From positions 1 through 24,068 of IMG/VR virus record IMGVR_UViG_3300042691_007762: 24,068 nt of DNA; one strand, written 5' to 3'. Of this stretch, positions 6,560 through 14,150 are shown piece after piece; position 1 is the stretch's first letter; every line of letters begins with the position of its first letter. The position numbers and the translations under genes are program-made. This DNA is from a virus. The notes beneath the pieces are model-generated. The model was not told the origin of the DNA and searched no databases. It worked only from the letters and a program-made list of their open reading frames with translations.

Positions 6560-7777
6560 CTAGGCCGGTGCCCCGCAGCGATTAAGCCACGGGGCACCGA
6601 CCCAGGTTGGCGATCGTCCCCCGATTATCATGGTGTGCCCGCGAGGGTGATAGTCGTCGATGTCGAACTCGAAGAATGCGTTATCGGGGCCGTCGACCAG
6701 AATGGCGATCGGCTCCTCGAAGTCGACGCCGGCCAGCTTGGAGATGAACACACCCTCGGCCCCGGGTGCCTGTTTAATCAGGTCGCCGATCTCACCGAAC
6801 AGGTTGCCTGCGGTGTCGACCACGGTCTTGAGGATTGAGTCGAGCACGGTCTTTGTCGGGCCGGTCGTGTTGAGGCGGTCGCGCACGGTGGCGACATAGG
6901 TGGGCTTGGTCAGGTTGGCCCATTTGTCGGGCTGCGGGTCGCCGGGCTTCCACAGGTCGAGCCGGACGTCGACGCCGTAGGCGCGGGTCATGTCCTCGAT
7001 GACGGCGCTGAGCTTTTCCATGCGCACGGTGCGCGCGACCATCATCGAGGTGTCTTTGAACAATGGCGTGCGCACCACATATACCGGGGTCTTGAGCATC
7101 TGCAGGATATTGCCGCCGGACTGCAGAATGGTGCCGATCCACGCGCGCAGGTCCGGGTTGCCGCTGCCCGCCTGGTTGACGAATTCCCACAGCCCTAATT
7201 GCAGGCGCATCGCGGTCTCGGAAATCATGGATTCGCACACCGAGACGATGGGGCCGATATAGACGGCGTGGCTCACCGGCTGAGCCTGCAGCGGTAAATA
7301 CCACGACGGGACGACGTGCATATAGCTGAACACGTCGTAAATACCCAGGCAGTTCGCCAGCAATTGCCGTTTGCCGTCGCGGAATGAATACTTGGTATGG
7401 TCGACGTAGCCGGCCCAGCGCACCGAGCCGACCTCGGCGGTGATGCCGACCAGTTCCTCGCGGCAGCGGCGCAGCCGCGGAATGTGCGGGTCGGGCGAGG
7501 ACATCTGGCCGGTGGTGAACCCGTCGCCGCCCTTGAGGATGAAGTCGCACGTCGGTGTCTTGTTGCGCGGGATGTCCAGCGACAGCTCTGCGTAGTCGCC
7601 GATCTGGCCAACCTCGTCCCAGTATTTGTCGTGGACGGTGACGACGATGTCGGTCTGCTCCAGCGACTTGATCTCGGCCAGCCGGTGCGCCGCGTGCGCG
7701 CGTTCCTCGGCGGTCCCGGTGCGCAGCATCTGGTGCAGCACCTCAACCGACTCCGGTGGCAGCGTCGGCGCGGTCAT
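6560..7777 (-). CDS. N-terminal part of Gp37-like (Sipho_Gp37 family) minor tail protein, stopped early
   Basis: The ATG at 7777 follows a weak GAGG. Residues 1-50 are a helical leader, then the domain with SLDIPRNKTPTCDFILKG and VRWAGYVDHTKYSFRDGK is the characteristic first half of ReqiPepy6 Gp37-like tail proteins. The region near DYHPRGHTMIIGGRSPTW (to Trp392) is where the family normally continues without a break. Instead there are 13 further residues (from VGAPWLNRC) and TAG at 6562-6560, then TAA at 6550. The extra codons overlap a long hairpin (6566-6599). The protein should sit at the tail tip. Either a truncated 405-aa protein is made or it is extended by recoding into 6005-6547. 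Confidence 0.85.
   Translation of the reverse strand: MTAPTLPPESVEVLHQMLRTGTAEERAHAAHRLAEIKSLEQTDIVVTVHDKYWDEVGQIGDYAELSLDIPRNKTPTCDFILKGGDGFTTGQMSSPDPHIPRLRRCREELVGITAEVGSVRWAGYVDHTKYSFRDGKRQLLANCLGIYDVFSYMHVVPSWYLPLQAQPVSHAVYIGPIVSVCESMISETAMRLQLGLWEFVNQAGSGNPDLRAWIGTILQSGGNILQMLKTPVYVVRTPLFKDTSMMVARTVRMEKLSAVIEDMTRAYGVDVRLDLWKPGDPQPDKWANLTKPTYVATVRDRLNTTGPTKTVLDSILKTVVDTAGNLFGEIGDLIKQAPGAEGVFISKLAGVDFEEPIAILVDGPDNAFFEFDIDDYHPRGHTMIIGGRSPTWVGAPWLNRCGAPA
6566..6599 (-). promoter_or_regulatory. Strong RNA hairpin inside the Gp37-like gene
   Basis: CGGTGCCCCG (6599-6590 on the coding strand) pairs perfectly with CGGGGCACCG (6575-6566). The inner bases add two G-C pairs and two G-U wobbles, leaving a six-base loop TTAATC, so the stem is about 14 bp. 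There is no T-tract on either side, so it does not look like an intrinsic terminator. It begins at the third base of the GTC codon after Trp392 and ends three bases before the TAG stop. Its position between homologous halves of one protein suggests an RNA element that acts in translation, or an inserted palindromic repeat. Confidence 0.7.
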
Positions 7778-7805
7778 GGACGCCTCACGGCGGATTGGTT
7801 AAGAT
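7777..7805 (+). promoter_or_regulatory. Possible rightward promoter for the small plus-strand gene
   Basis: TGGACG (7777-7782) and TAAGAT (7800-7805) are spaced by 17 bases and each match four of six positions of the bacterial -35 and -10 consensus. The predicted transcript would begin near 7812 and reach the GTG at 7870. A separate promoter is needed because every other gene runs the opposite way. The match is weak and may be chance. Confidence 0.3.
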
Positions 7806-7869
7806 GTATGACGCAGCTCTCCGGCATTTCCGGGTGGGAGTTAGCTGACCGTCCGTAAGGGGTCGCCAA

Positions 7870-8163
7870 GTGTCCAAGACTGTCTTGCACTACAAGCGCA
7901 AGGTCGCAGCGAAGGCTGGTCCGCTCGCCACTGTTCGCGCATGGCGCGACGATGAGCTGGTAGGCCTCATTCATTACGAAATCAAATGTCGAGTTTGCAA
8001 AGACGCCGACATTAAGGCTTGGGCAGACTTTCGTGAGCGCCGCCGCCGCGGCGAACCCGTCGGGTTTCCCTGGCCGCTTCATCAAACCTGGCGCGTTACC
8101 GGCAGCCACGACTCTGCACTGGGCGCTTGGCGTCTTCATATAAACGGATCGCATACCACCTAA
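7870..8163 (+). CDS. Small rightward gene inside the tail operon (97 aa), unknown, moron-like
   Basis: The GTG at 7870 is preceded by AAGGGG with seven bases of spacing, and the TAA is at 8161. The protein starts MSKTVLHYKRKVAAKAG, contains CRVC at residues 40-43, is rich in Arg, Lys and Trp, and has no membrane segment. I recognise no family. It is the only gene on this strand and fills a gap of about 400 bases between two tail genes that normally adjoin. Its codons use A and T at third positions far more than neighbours (AAA, CAT, ATT, GTT, CTT are common), which suggests separate acquisition. Cargo genes of this kind can act in lysogeny, exclusion or host takeover; no specific function can be read. 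An antisense open frame exists but reads on from a shadow frame. Confidence 0.65.
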   Translation: MSKTVLHYKRKVAAKAGPLATVRAWRDDELVGLIHYEIKCRVCKDADIKAWADFRERRRRGEPVGFPWPLHQTWRVTGSHDSALGAWRLHINGSHTT

Positions 8164-8174
8164 TCGGAGCGCCA

Positions 8175-9830
8175 TCACTGCGGATACCTGCGCAGCGGTG
8201 TCAGCTGGGCCATGATCTTCGAGTCGGCATTGCCACCGGCGATCGAGCAGGCGACGTAGTGCGTCTGCACGCGCATGCCCGACTGCTTGGGCGGTATCGC
8301 GCACTCGCTGGTGAACCGGCCCGACATGCGGCGATACAGGGCGTCCGACGGGGTCGCACCGAACAGCGCCGAGGCTGTTTCGGCGCCGGTCAGTGCGGTG
8401 TAGTCGAACACGGCTTTGCGGCGCGGGTCGGTGCGAATGTGGGCGATCTCGCCGACGCCGAGCGGCCCGAACTCGACGACGTCGCGCGAACCGGGACCGT
8501 TGGCGATGGTGAACTTCGTCGCTGGGCCGTACAGCGTGTACTCGTCGTAGGCGGGCTGGTCGCCGGCGTTGTGGCGGGCCAGGAACCCTGACTGCGTCAC
8601 CGAGCTGTTGTCGCCCGCGCTGATCTTGCGCACGCTCGCCGGGGTGGCCTGGGTGATGAGCGCACCGGCGGCCTTCATGCCGAAACCGATACCGCGCCAG
8701 TCTGATCCGAGCCGCGACTGTGTGCCGACCTCGCGGTAGGTCAGCACCTCGCCGCCGTTGCGCAGGATCTTGAACAGCCGCGCACCGCCGTCGTACCCGG
8801 CGATCAGCGTCCATTTGTCGCCGATGAACGGGATGATCGGCAGCAGGTACTCGAGGGTCAGGCCGCGCACGGTGCGCGACCAGACCGGGTCGAAGTCGAC
8901 GAACGCGGTCAGCACGACGCGGCCCATGGTGATCCGCGCCCGCACGCCGTCGCCGTTCCAGCTGCCGTCGACGTTGCGGCCCATGCGCGCCCACAGGTCA
9001 TTGGCGCCGGACTCGGGCAGTGACCATTCCGGGGATGCGCCGATGACCATGTTGACGACCTGGTTATCGGTGGTCGTCTCGAAGTCCTTGTAGGGGCCGT
9101 TGACCACCTCGCGCGACCGCGTTGTGAACGTGTCGTCGGGATCGTCGCGCCACACGGCGCGGCTACCGTCGGCGTAGCAGTAGCCGCCGCCGTCGCCGTC
9201 GTAGTACTGCGGCCAGTCCTCGCCGAGGTCGCGCCACGGGCCGCGGTCGTAGTCGAACGTGTCGGTCGTGGCGATGTACTCAAACGCGAACGTGTCGATG
9301 TCCGGGTAGGACTGCCAGAAGGCGCTATTGGCGCGCAGCTGCAGCGTCCACGTCTGCCGGGTCGGGGTGCCGCTGTATTTGTCCGGCGGGCGCATCTGCC
9401 AGCGCACCGGCGCCCACCAGTAGCCCATCTCGTGCGTCATCCAGCCGAGCTCGCTGACCTGTTTGATGTCGAGGGACTCGAACAGGTGCCGCACAACGCG
9501 ACGGGTCGCTTTGGCGTCGCGGCCCATAGCGGTCACGCGGGCAGTGATGTCCATGGGGCCGTACAAGGCGTCGACGAAGCTCGAGCCGTCCTCGGTGGCG
9601 CCCTGCTGCTCGATGGACTCCCACGGCGGGATCAGTCCGGTCAGGCCGCCGTTGCGGTCGATCTGCACACACTCGGGCGCGTCGGCGCTGGCGATGGCCT
9701 GGCCGCCCATCAGCCAGAAGATCACCTGACCGTTGGGGCTCATCAGCGAGACCATGGGCAGGTCGCCCTTGCGAATGTGGTAGCGGCCCTGCGGTGTTAC
9801 CGGGCCGGCGGGGTAGACGATCTTGCTCAC
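8175..9830 (-). CDS. Distal tail (Dit)-like minor tail protein (551 aa)
   Basis: The GTG at 9830 overlaps the tape measure stop (GTGA), the usual arrangement for the first gene after the tape measure. The protein begins MSKIVYPAGPVTPQGRYHI. It has a beta-rich first 150 residues including DITARVTAMGRDAKATRR, a Trp/Tyr/Asp-rich middle (about 155-235) and a beta-sandwich C-terminal half with GFGMKAAGALI and VVEFGPLGVGEIAHI. Size, order and composition match the large minor tail protein that caps the tube and nucleates the tail tip in actinophages. It ends 11 bases before the convergent stop of the small rightward gene. Confidence 0.85.
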   Translation of the reverse strand: MSKIVYPAGPVTPQGRYHIRKGDLPMVSLMSPNGQVIFWLMGGQAIASADAPECVQIDRNGGLTGLIPPWESIEQQGATEDGSSFVDALYGPMDITARVTAMGRDAKATRRVVRHLFESLDIKQVSELGWMTHEMGYWWAPVRWQMRPPDKYSGTPTRQTWTLQLRANSAFWQSYPDIDTFAFEYIATTDTFDYDRGPWRDLGEDWPQYYDGDGGGYCYADGSRAVWRDDPDDTFTTRSREVVNGPYKDFETTTDNQVVNMVIGASPEWSLPESGANDLWARMGRNVDGSWNGDGVRARITMGRVVLTAFVDFDPVWSRTVRGLTLEYLLPIIPFIGDKWTLIAGYDGGARLFKILRNGGEVLTYREVGTQSRLGSDWRGIGFGMKAAGALITQATPASVRKISAGDNSSVTQSGFLARHNAGDQPAYDEYTLYGPATKFTIANGPGSRDVVEFGPLGVGEIAHIRTDPRRKAVFDYTALTGAETASALFGATPSDALYRRMSGRFTSECAIPPKQSGMRVQTHYVACSIAGGNADSKIMAQLTPLRRYPQ

Positions 9831-12800
9831 CGCGCTTGTCCTGCCATGGCCTGCGTGCCGAGGTGCGCCTGCACGACCTGGCCGGTGTAGTCCTCGGTCG
9901 CGCGCTGGTTGGTCACGGTGACGTTGTTGTTGATCGTGGTTCCGTTGCCGCCCTGGCCGCCCGCGTTCTGGGCGTCGGCGGCCTTCTGCGCCTCGGCCTG
10001 CTGCGGCGTGAGCGGCCCGGGCGGGCCTTTCTCGGCTTCGGCCTTCTTGCCTGCCTCAGCCATGTTGGGATTGGCAGCGCCGCCTTCCTTGCCTGCACTG
10101 TTGGGCAGCGACGGCCGGACCCCGGCGACGACGCCGGCCAGTTTGCCGAGCCACGACTTTGACGGGTCGCCGAGCGCGGAGTCGTTGAGCGAGAACGTCT
10201 CGAGGACACCGCCGGCGAGCGCGCCGGCGTACTGCGCACCGGCGCCGACCGCGCGTTGCAGTTCCTGAATGCCGATCTGGGCGAACGCGCCCGCGATGGC
10301 CGCGCCCGCCGATCCCCCACCGCCGCCGCCTGCGGCGTCAGCTGCCAGCCCTGCTGCGGCGATGCCGGTCTGCGCGGCGCTGGCGGCCAGACCGATCAGC
10401 CCGGAACCGCCGAACCCGAGACCGCCTGAGGCCGGGGTGCCCTGGCCGTAGGCGCGGCCGCCGATCACCGACTGCGACGGGTCGGCCGCCCCGCCCATAG
10501 CGAACGGCGATTGCGGCGCACCGGCGAGGCCGGGCAGCGCGGCTCCCGCGCCGGTGCCGCCGCCGAGCAGACGCGGCGTCGACAGTCCCGGGTTGGTCAA
10601 CTCGGCCTGCGTCATCGGCGCATATCCGCCTGCGCCGCCGCCGGTCATCGGCGGCAGCGATCCCGTGGCCGGTAGGCGGCTAGGCGATCCGGTGGTCATC
10701 GTCGTCGACGGCCGACCGGCAGAGGACATCGCGCCGCCACCGGCACCGCCGACGGGTCGGAAGAAATGCTGGGTGAACGACGGGTCGCCGAACGCGCCGA
10801 CCGCGCCCAGTGTGCCGCCCGAGGCCGCAGATGCGGCGTCGCCCCAGTTGAAATTGGTACCGCCCGGCAGGGTGGCCTCCATGTGGGCCTGCCCAGTCCC
10901 GTAGTCGTGCCGGAACCCGACATTCATCGCCCCGGGAATGTTGGCGCCCGTCGTGTTGGGCATGAACCCGCGCGAGGCCAGCCAGCTCGCCGCGTTGCCC
11001 GTCGACATCTCACGGCCCGCGGTAGGGCGGCCGTCCATCATGTTCACGAGATCCTCGACGGCGCTGGTGCAGTCGCCGAGACCCTTGGTCAGGTCGGCGG
11101 CCTGAATCTGCGCGTACTGGCCGCCCGGGACGCGAGACAGCAGCGCGGCGTCGCCCGCCCAGGTGCCACTGCTGCCGCTCATCGCACCGCCGGGCATGGC
11201 GCCGGCAACACCGCTGACCGCGCCCGCCGACCCGCCGACGATCGTCACTGGCAGCGGCAGCGGCAGACCGGCCAACGCGCCGCTGGGGATCGCGCCCGCG
11301 CGCGAACCGGTCGCGGCAGGACCGCCAGTGCCTGCGCTGGCGATGGACGAGGGAAGGCCGGATAGATCTGGGTTATACGGGGCGATCGTCGGCGCAATGC
11401 CGGGCGTGCGCGCGTTGTCGGCGGTTCTGCGCCCGAACGGCATCCCTGCGGCCAGTCCGGCGACACCGGCCAGCCCGGAGCCCATCGACGGGTCGTAGCC
11501 GCCGTTAGCCGCCTGCACGCCCTGCAGCGCGCCGAACACCGGGGCGAGCGCCAGGTTGCCCAAGAATTTCACAATGTTCTCGGCGATGCCGGGCAAGCCC
11601 TTGGATACACCGAAATCGGCGTCGAGTTTCATGCCGACGTCGGTCAGGCCCTCGGCGGCCAGACGCGATTTCTCGCTGCTGTCCTTGTATGCGTCCGACA
11701 GCCGCAGCGACGCCTCGTTCTCGGCGCGGGTGGCCGCGATGAGGTTGTTGTGCGCCTCGGCGAGCTCTGCGGTTGTGGCGACGCCGGACTGCTGCAGTTG
11801 CAGGTAGACGGCCTCGGCTTGCGCGCGTTTCTGTTGAGCCTCGTAGACGTTGCCCTCGGCGGCGTACTGGCCGGCGGTCTGCCCGGGCCGCGGGCCTTGC
11901 ATGTAGCCGTCAGGAAATGCCACGTCGGGCGTCGCGGCGGCCTGCTGCTGCAGCGACTGCAGATACCGCTGGGTCGTCTGCAGTTGCCGCATCTCTGCCT
12001 CGACGACAGCGTTCTTGGCGCTGATGATGTCATTGGCGGTCGCGGTCGTGGTCTGCTCGAGCTGGTTGAGCCGGGCGCGTTTCTCGGCGAGGTCGTGCTG
12101 CGCGGAAAGATCTGACATGCGCGCCGACCACTGCTCTTGTGTCTCACCGGGATTCGGACCCATGCCATAACCGGCGGGCAGCGGCAGCACCGGCGCGTCG
12201 GGCAGGCCAGCAGCGGCCTTGGCGTCCTCGGCCAACGCCGCGGCGATGTCCTGGGGCGGTGCGCCTGGGCCGACCGGAAGCCCTCGGCGTTCACGGGAGG
12301 CGTTGGGGCCGCCGCCGAGGCCGCCCGGGAATGTCATACCCGGCGATCCGCCGCCGGACCATGGCCCACCGACAATGGCGCCTGAGAAATCGCCCTCGAG
12401 CATTTTGTTCATGGCGCCGAGCACGTTGTTGACGGCGTCGAACAGCGGCCCGCCGAGCTTGCCCGCGAGGTTGTCGACCTTGTTGCTCAGGATGTCCCAT
12501 TGCTCGGACCAGTCTTGCGTTTGCTCGTTGAGCCGCGCAATGGTGCCGTCGGTGTTCTCAAGGCCGCCGCGCAGGGTTTCGACGTTGAGCGTTCCCTGGC
12601 GGATCGCGTCGACGAACCGCTGCGCCGAGCGTTCGCCGAACACCTTGTTCGCCAGGTCAATAGCGGCGGCCTCGTTGCCCGCGTCGATGAATCCGCGGAT
12701 CTGCGTGATGGTGTCGCGTAGGCCGGTCTGCAGGTTAATGCCGTTGTCGGCGAACTGTGCGACCGCCCGGTTAAGCCCCGCTGTGGTTTTGTCGGCGTCA

Positions 12801-13624
12801 ATGCCCGCCTTCTCAAACGCGGCGATCATCGCGGCCGAGGCGTTGATGTCCATCCCCATCGACCGCGCGACAGGGCCAAGGTTGGTCAGCGTCGACACCA
12901 GCTCGTTGATCGGGATGCCGGTGCGCTGCGAGGCGGCCATCAGCGCGTCGAGGTCTGAGCCTGCCTGCTGGGAATCTTCGCCGAAACCGCGCAGCAGCTG
13001 ACCGAACCGGCGGATGTTGAGGTTCTCGCCGGTCATGCGGTTGAGGTTGGCGACCTGCTGCGATAAGTCCTCGAGCGGTGAGCCGGACAGGTTCAGCGAC
13101 TGCGACAGCCGCGCCCCAATGTCGCCGATCTCCTCGAGCGAGCCCGCCGTCGAGGTGTAGACGTTGCGAATCGACTGGCTGAGCGCGTCGAGGTCTTGTC
13201 CCGCCTTGCCGGTGCGCACGGCGAGGTTGTCGAACACCGCGTCGAAGCGGGCGCCGACGCCGTAGAGCGCCTCGCCTGCCTTGACCGCGGCGACGGTGAT
13301 CGCGGCGATACCGGCGCTGGCGGCCAGTCCCGCAGCGGCGCCGTCGGTGCCGATGCCCTTAAGGACTGTGCTCAGGCCGCCCAGCGACCCGGAGATGCCG
13401 GGAATGCCGGAACGGATCGCGTCGCCGAACCCGCCCATGAACTCGGCGCCGGCCTGCTGCGCCACGCGCGGCAGTGTGCCGCGCAGCGAGGTGTCGATCC
13501 GGTCGGAGGTCTCCCGTCCGACGCTGTCCCCGACTTCGGCGAACTGCCGTTTGAGCTCGTCGGCGGCAGCCCGCGCGGCGCGCTCCTGCACGCGCGCAAC
13601 GACGTCGGCGTAGACAACTCCCAC
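9827..13624 (-). CDS. Tape measure protein with embedded NlpC/P60-like peptidase motif (1265 aa)
   Basis: The start is GTG at 13624, with GGAGGT seven bases upstream; the frame is open further up but overlaps the chaperone gene. Residues 5-60 are coiled-coil-like. A TP901-type tape measure core occupies about 125-350. Residues about 480-650 contain two related helical repeats, and long Gly/Ala/Pro-rich hydrophobic stretches follow (about 655-730 and 760-840). GDCTSAVEDLV with Cys852, and AHMEATLPGG with His914 then NFNWG, match the Cys-His peptidoglycan-hydrolase-like motif of mycobacteriophage tape measures. The protein sets tail length, guides DNA ejection and probably cuts cell wall at infection. 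The C-terminus is Asn-rich (TTINNNVTV). It is by far the longest gene, as expected. Confidence 0.93.
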   Translation of the reverse strand: MGVVYADVVARVQERAARAAADELKRQFAEVGDSVGRETSDRIDTSLRGTLPRVAQQAGAEFMGGFGDAIRSGIPGISGSLGGLSTVLKGIGTDGAAAGLAASAGIAAITVAAVKAGEALYGVGARFDAVFDNLAVRTGKAGQDLDALSQSIRNVYTSTAGSLEEIGDIGARLSQSLNLSGSPLEDLSQQVANLNRMTGENLNIRRFGQLLRGFGEDSQQAGSDLDALMAASQRTGIPINELVSTLTNLGPVARSMGMDINASAAMIAAFEKAGIDADKTTAGLNRAVAQFADNGINLQTGLRDTITQIRGFIDAGNEAAAIDLANKVFGERSAQRFVDAIRQGTLNVETLRGGLENTDGTIARLNEQTQDWSEQWDILSNKVDNLAGKLGGPLFDAVNNVLGAMNKMLEGDFSGAIVGGPWSGGGSPGMTFPGGLGGGPNASRERRGLPVGPGAPPQDIAAALAEDAKAAAGLPDAPVLPLPAGYGMGPNPGETQEQWSARMSDLSAQHDLAEKRARLNQLEQTTTATANDIISAKNAVVEAEMRQLQTTQRYLQSLQQQAAATPDVAFPDGYMQGPRPGQTAGQYAAEGNVYEAQQKRAQAEAVYLQLQQSGVATTAELAEAHNNLIAATRAENEASLRLSDAYKDSSEKSRLAAEGLTDVGMKLDADFGVSKGLPGIAENIVKFLGNLALAPVFGALQGVQAANGGYDPSMGSGLAGVAGLAAGMPFGRRTADNARTPGIAPTIAPYNPDLSGLPSSIASAGTGGPAATGSRAGAIPSGALAGLPLPLPVTIVGGSAGAVSGVAGAMPGGAMSGSSGTWAGDAALLSRVPGGQYAQIQAADLTKGLGDCTSAVEDLVNMMDGRPTAGREMSTGNAASWLASRGFMPNTTGANIPGAMNVGFRHDYGTGQAHMEATLPGGTNFNWGDAASAASGGTLGAVGAFGDPSFTQHFFRPVGGAGGGAMSSAGRPSTTMTTGSPSRLPATGSLPPMTGGGAGGYAPMTQAELTNPGLSTPRLLGGGTGAGAALPGLAGAPQSPFAMGGAADPSQSVIGGRAYGQGTPASGGLGFGGSGLIGLAASAAQTGIAAAGLAADAAGGGGGGSAGAAIAGAFAQIGIQELQRAVGAGAQYAGALAGGVLETFSLNDSALGDPSKSWLGKLAGVVAGVRPSLPNSAGKEGGAANPNMAEAGKKAEAEKGPPGPLTPQQAEAQKAADAQNAGGQGGNGTTINNNVTVTNQRATEDYTGQVVQAHLGTQAMAGQAR

Positions 13625-13652
13625 GCGGTCTACCTCCGATTCTGTCGTTGTG

Positions 13653-14150
13653 TCATGAGAAACCCATGGCGGCCTCGAACTCGGCCTGAGCGCGGGCGAT
13701 CCGCTCGGCTTCGGCGGCGCGCCACTTCTCGCGGGCCTCGGCCAGCACTGGGTCGACGAATTCCAGCGGCTCGGTGTCGAATCCGGCATCCTCGCCGCCG
13801 TTGACGACGTGATACGCCGACCGGAACCGATACGCCTCGTTAGCGACCTCGGCGAGCATCTGCTGCCAGCGCGGCCACTGCCCGCCGCGCTCGGCGGCCG
13901 ACTTGAACGCCGAAGTGTCGGGCAGATGCTCGATCAGCTCGAGCAGTTCATACGACGACAGCAGCAGGTCGCCGTCGTCGCCGCGGGTGCCGCGATGCCA
14001 GTGTTTGATGTGCGTGCCGGGATAGAACCGGCGCAGGTCGGCGGCGATCTGGCGCGGGAACTGCCGCCAGATCCACACGGCCGCCGTTATTTTGGGTCGG
14101 CGGCCCGCCGCTCGATCAGCCCCAGGTTTTGCTCGTTCCAGATCTTCCAC
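13653..14150 (-). CDS. Tail assembly chaperone, frameshift extension (GT product)
   Basis: This frame is entered by -1 slippage at CCCAAAA (14096-14090) at the end of the upstream chaperone. Codons from 14090 (ATA) give ITAAVWIWRQFP and run 145 codons to the stop at 13653. The fused product is 173 + 145 = 318 aa. The part upstream of 14090 in this frame only overlaps the first gene and has no convincing start. The extension is rich in charged residues and Trp, ending in a long helix (AREKWRAAEAERIARAQAEF). In phage lambda and relatives the ratio of G to GT products is set by this slip, and the GT part contacts the tape measure. The tape measure starts 28 bases downstream. Confidence 0.88.
   Translation of the reverse strand: MEDLERAKPGADRAAGRRPKITAAVWIWRQFPRQIAADLRRFYPGTHIKHWHRGTRGDDGDLLLSSYELLELIEHLPDTSAFKSAAERGGQWPRWQQMLAEVANEAYRFRSAYHVVNGGEDAGFDTEPLEFVDPVLAEAREKWRAAEAERIARAQAEFEAAMGFS
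14046..14073 (-). promoter_or_regulatory. Hairpin downstream of the frameshift site
   Basis: GATCTGGCG (coding strand 14073-14065) pairs perfectly with CGCCAGATC (14054-14046), a 9-bp stem with a 10-base loop. It starts 16 bases after the slippery heptamer. That is farther than the usual 5-9 bases for a stimulator, so a role in frameshifting is possible but not certain. Confidence 0.4.

Noticed and set aside
6566-6599. Hairpin in the Gp37-like gene as an intrinsic terminator
   Set aside because: The stem is strong but no T-rich tract follows on either strand, and conserved coding sequence continues immediately downstream in the same frame.
8164-8200. Bidirectional terminator between the convergent genes
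   Set aside because: Only a 5-bp CTGCG/CGCAG pairing is present, within the Dit-like coding end, with no T-tract.
7774-8994. Long leftward open frame (406 codons) across the Dit-like gene and the small rightward gene
   Set aside because: Its upstream part is an out-of-frame shadow of the Dit-like protein, rich in Arg and Pro as expected for shadows. The part opposite the rightward gene has no good start and no family-like sequence.
13625-13789. Upstream start of the tape measure protein
   Set aside because: It would overlap the chaperone extension by 137 bases and has Pro/Arg/Ser-rich shadow composition; GTG at 13624 has a strong ribosome binding site.
14097-14150. Independent start for the second chaperone at 14150
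   Set aside because: The sequence before 14090 in this frame only overlaps the first chaperone; the CCCAAAA slip site explains expression better.
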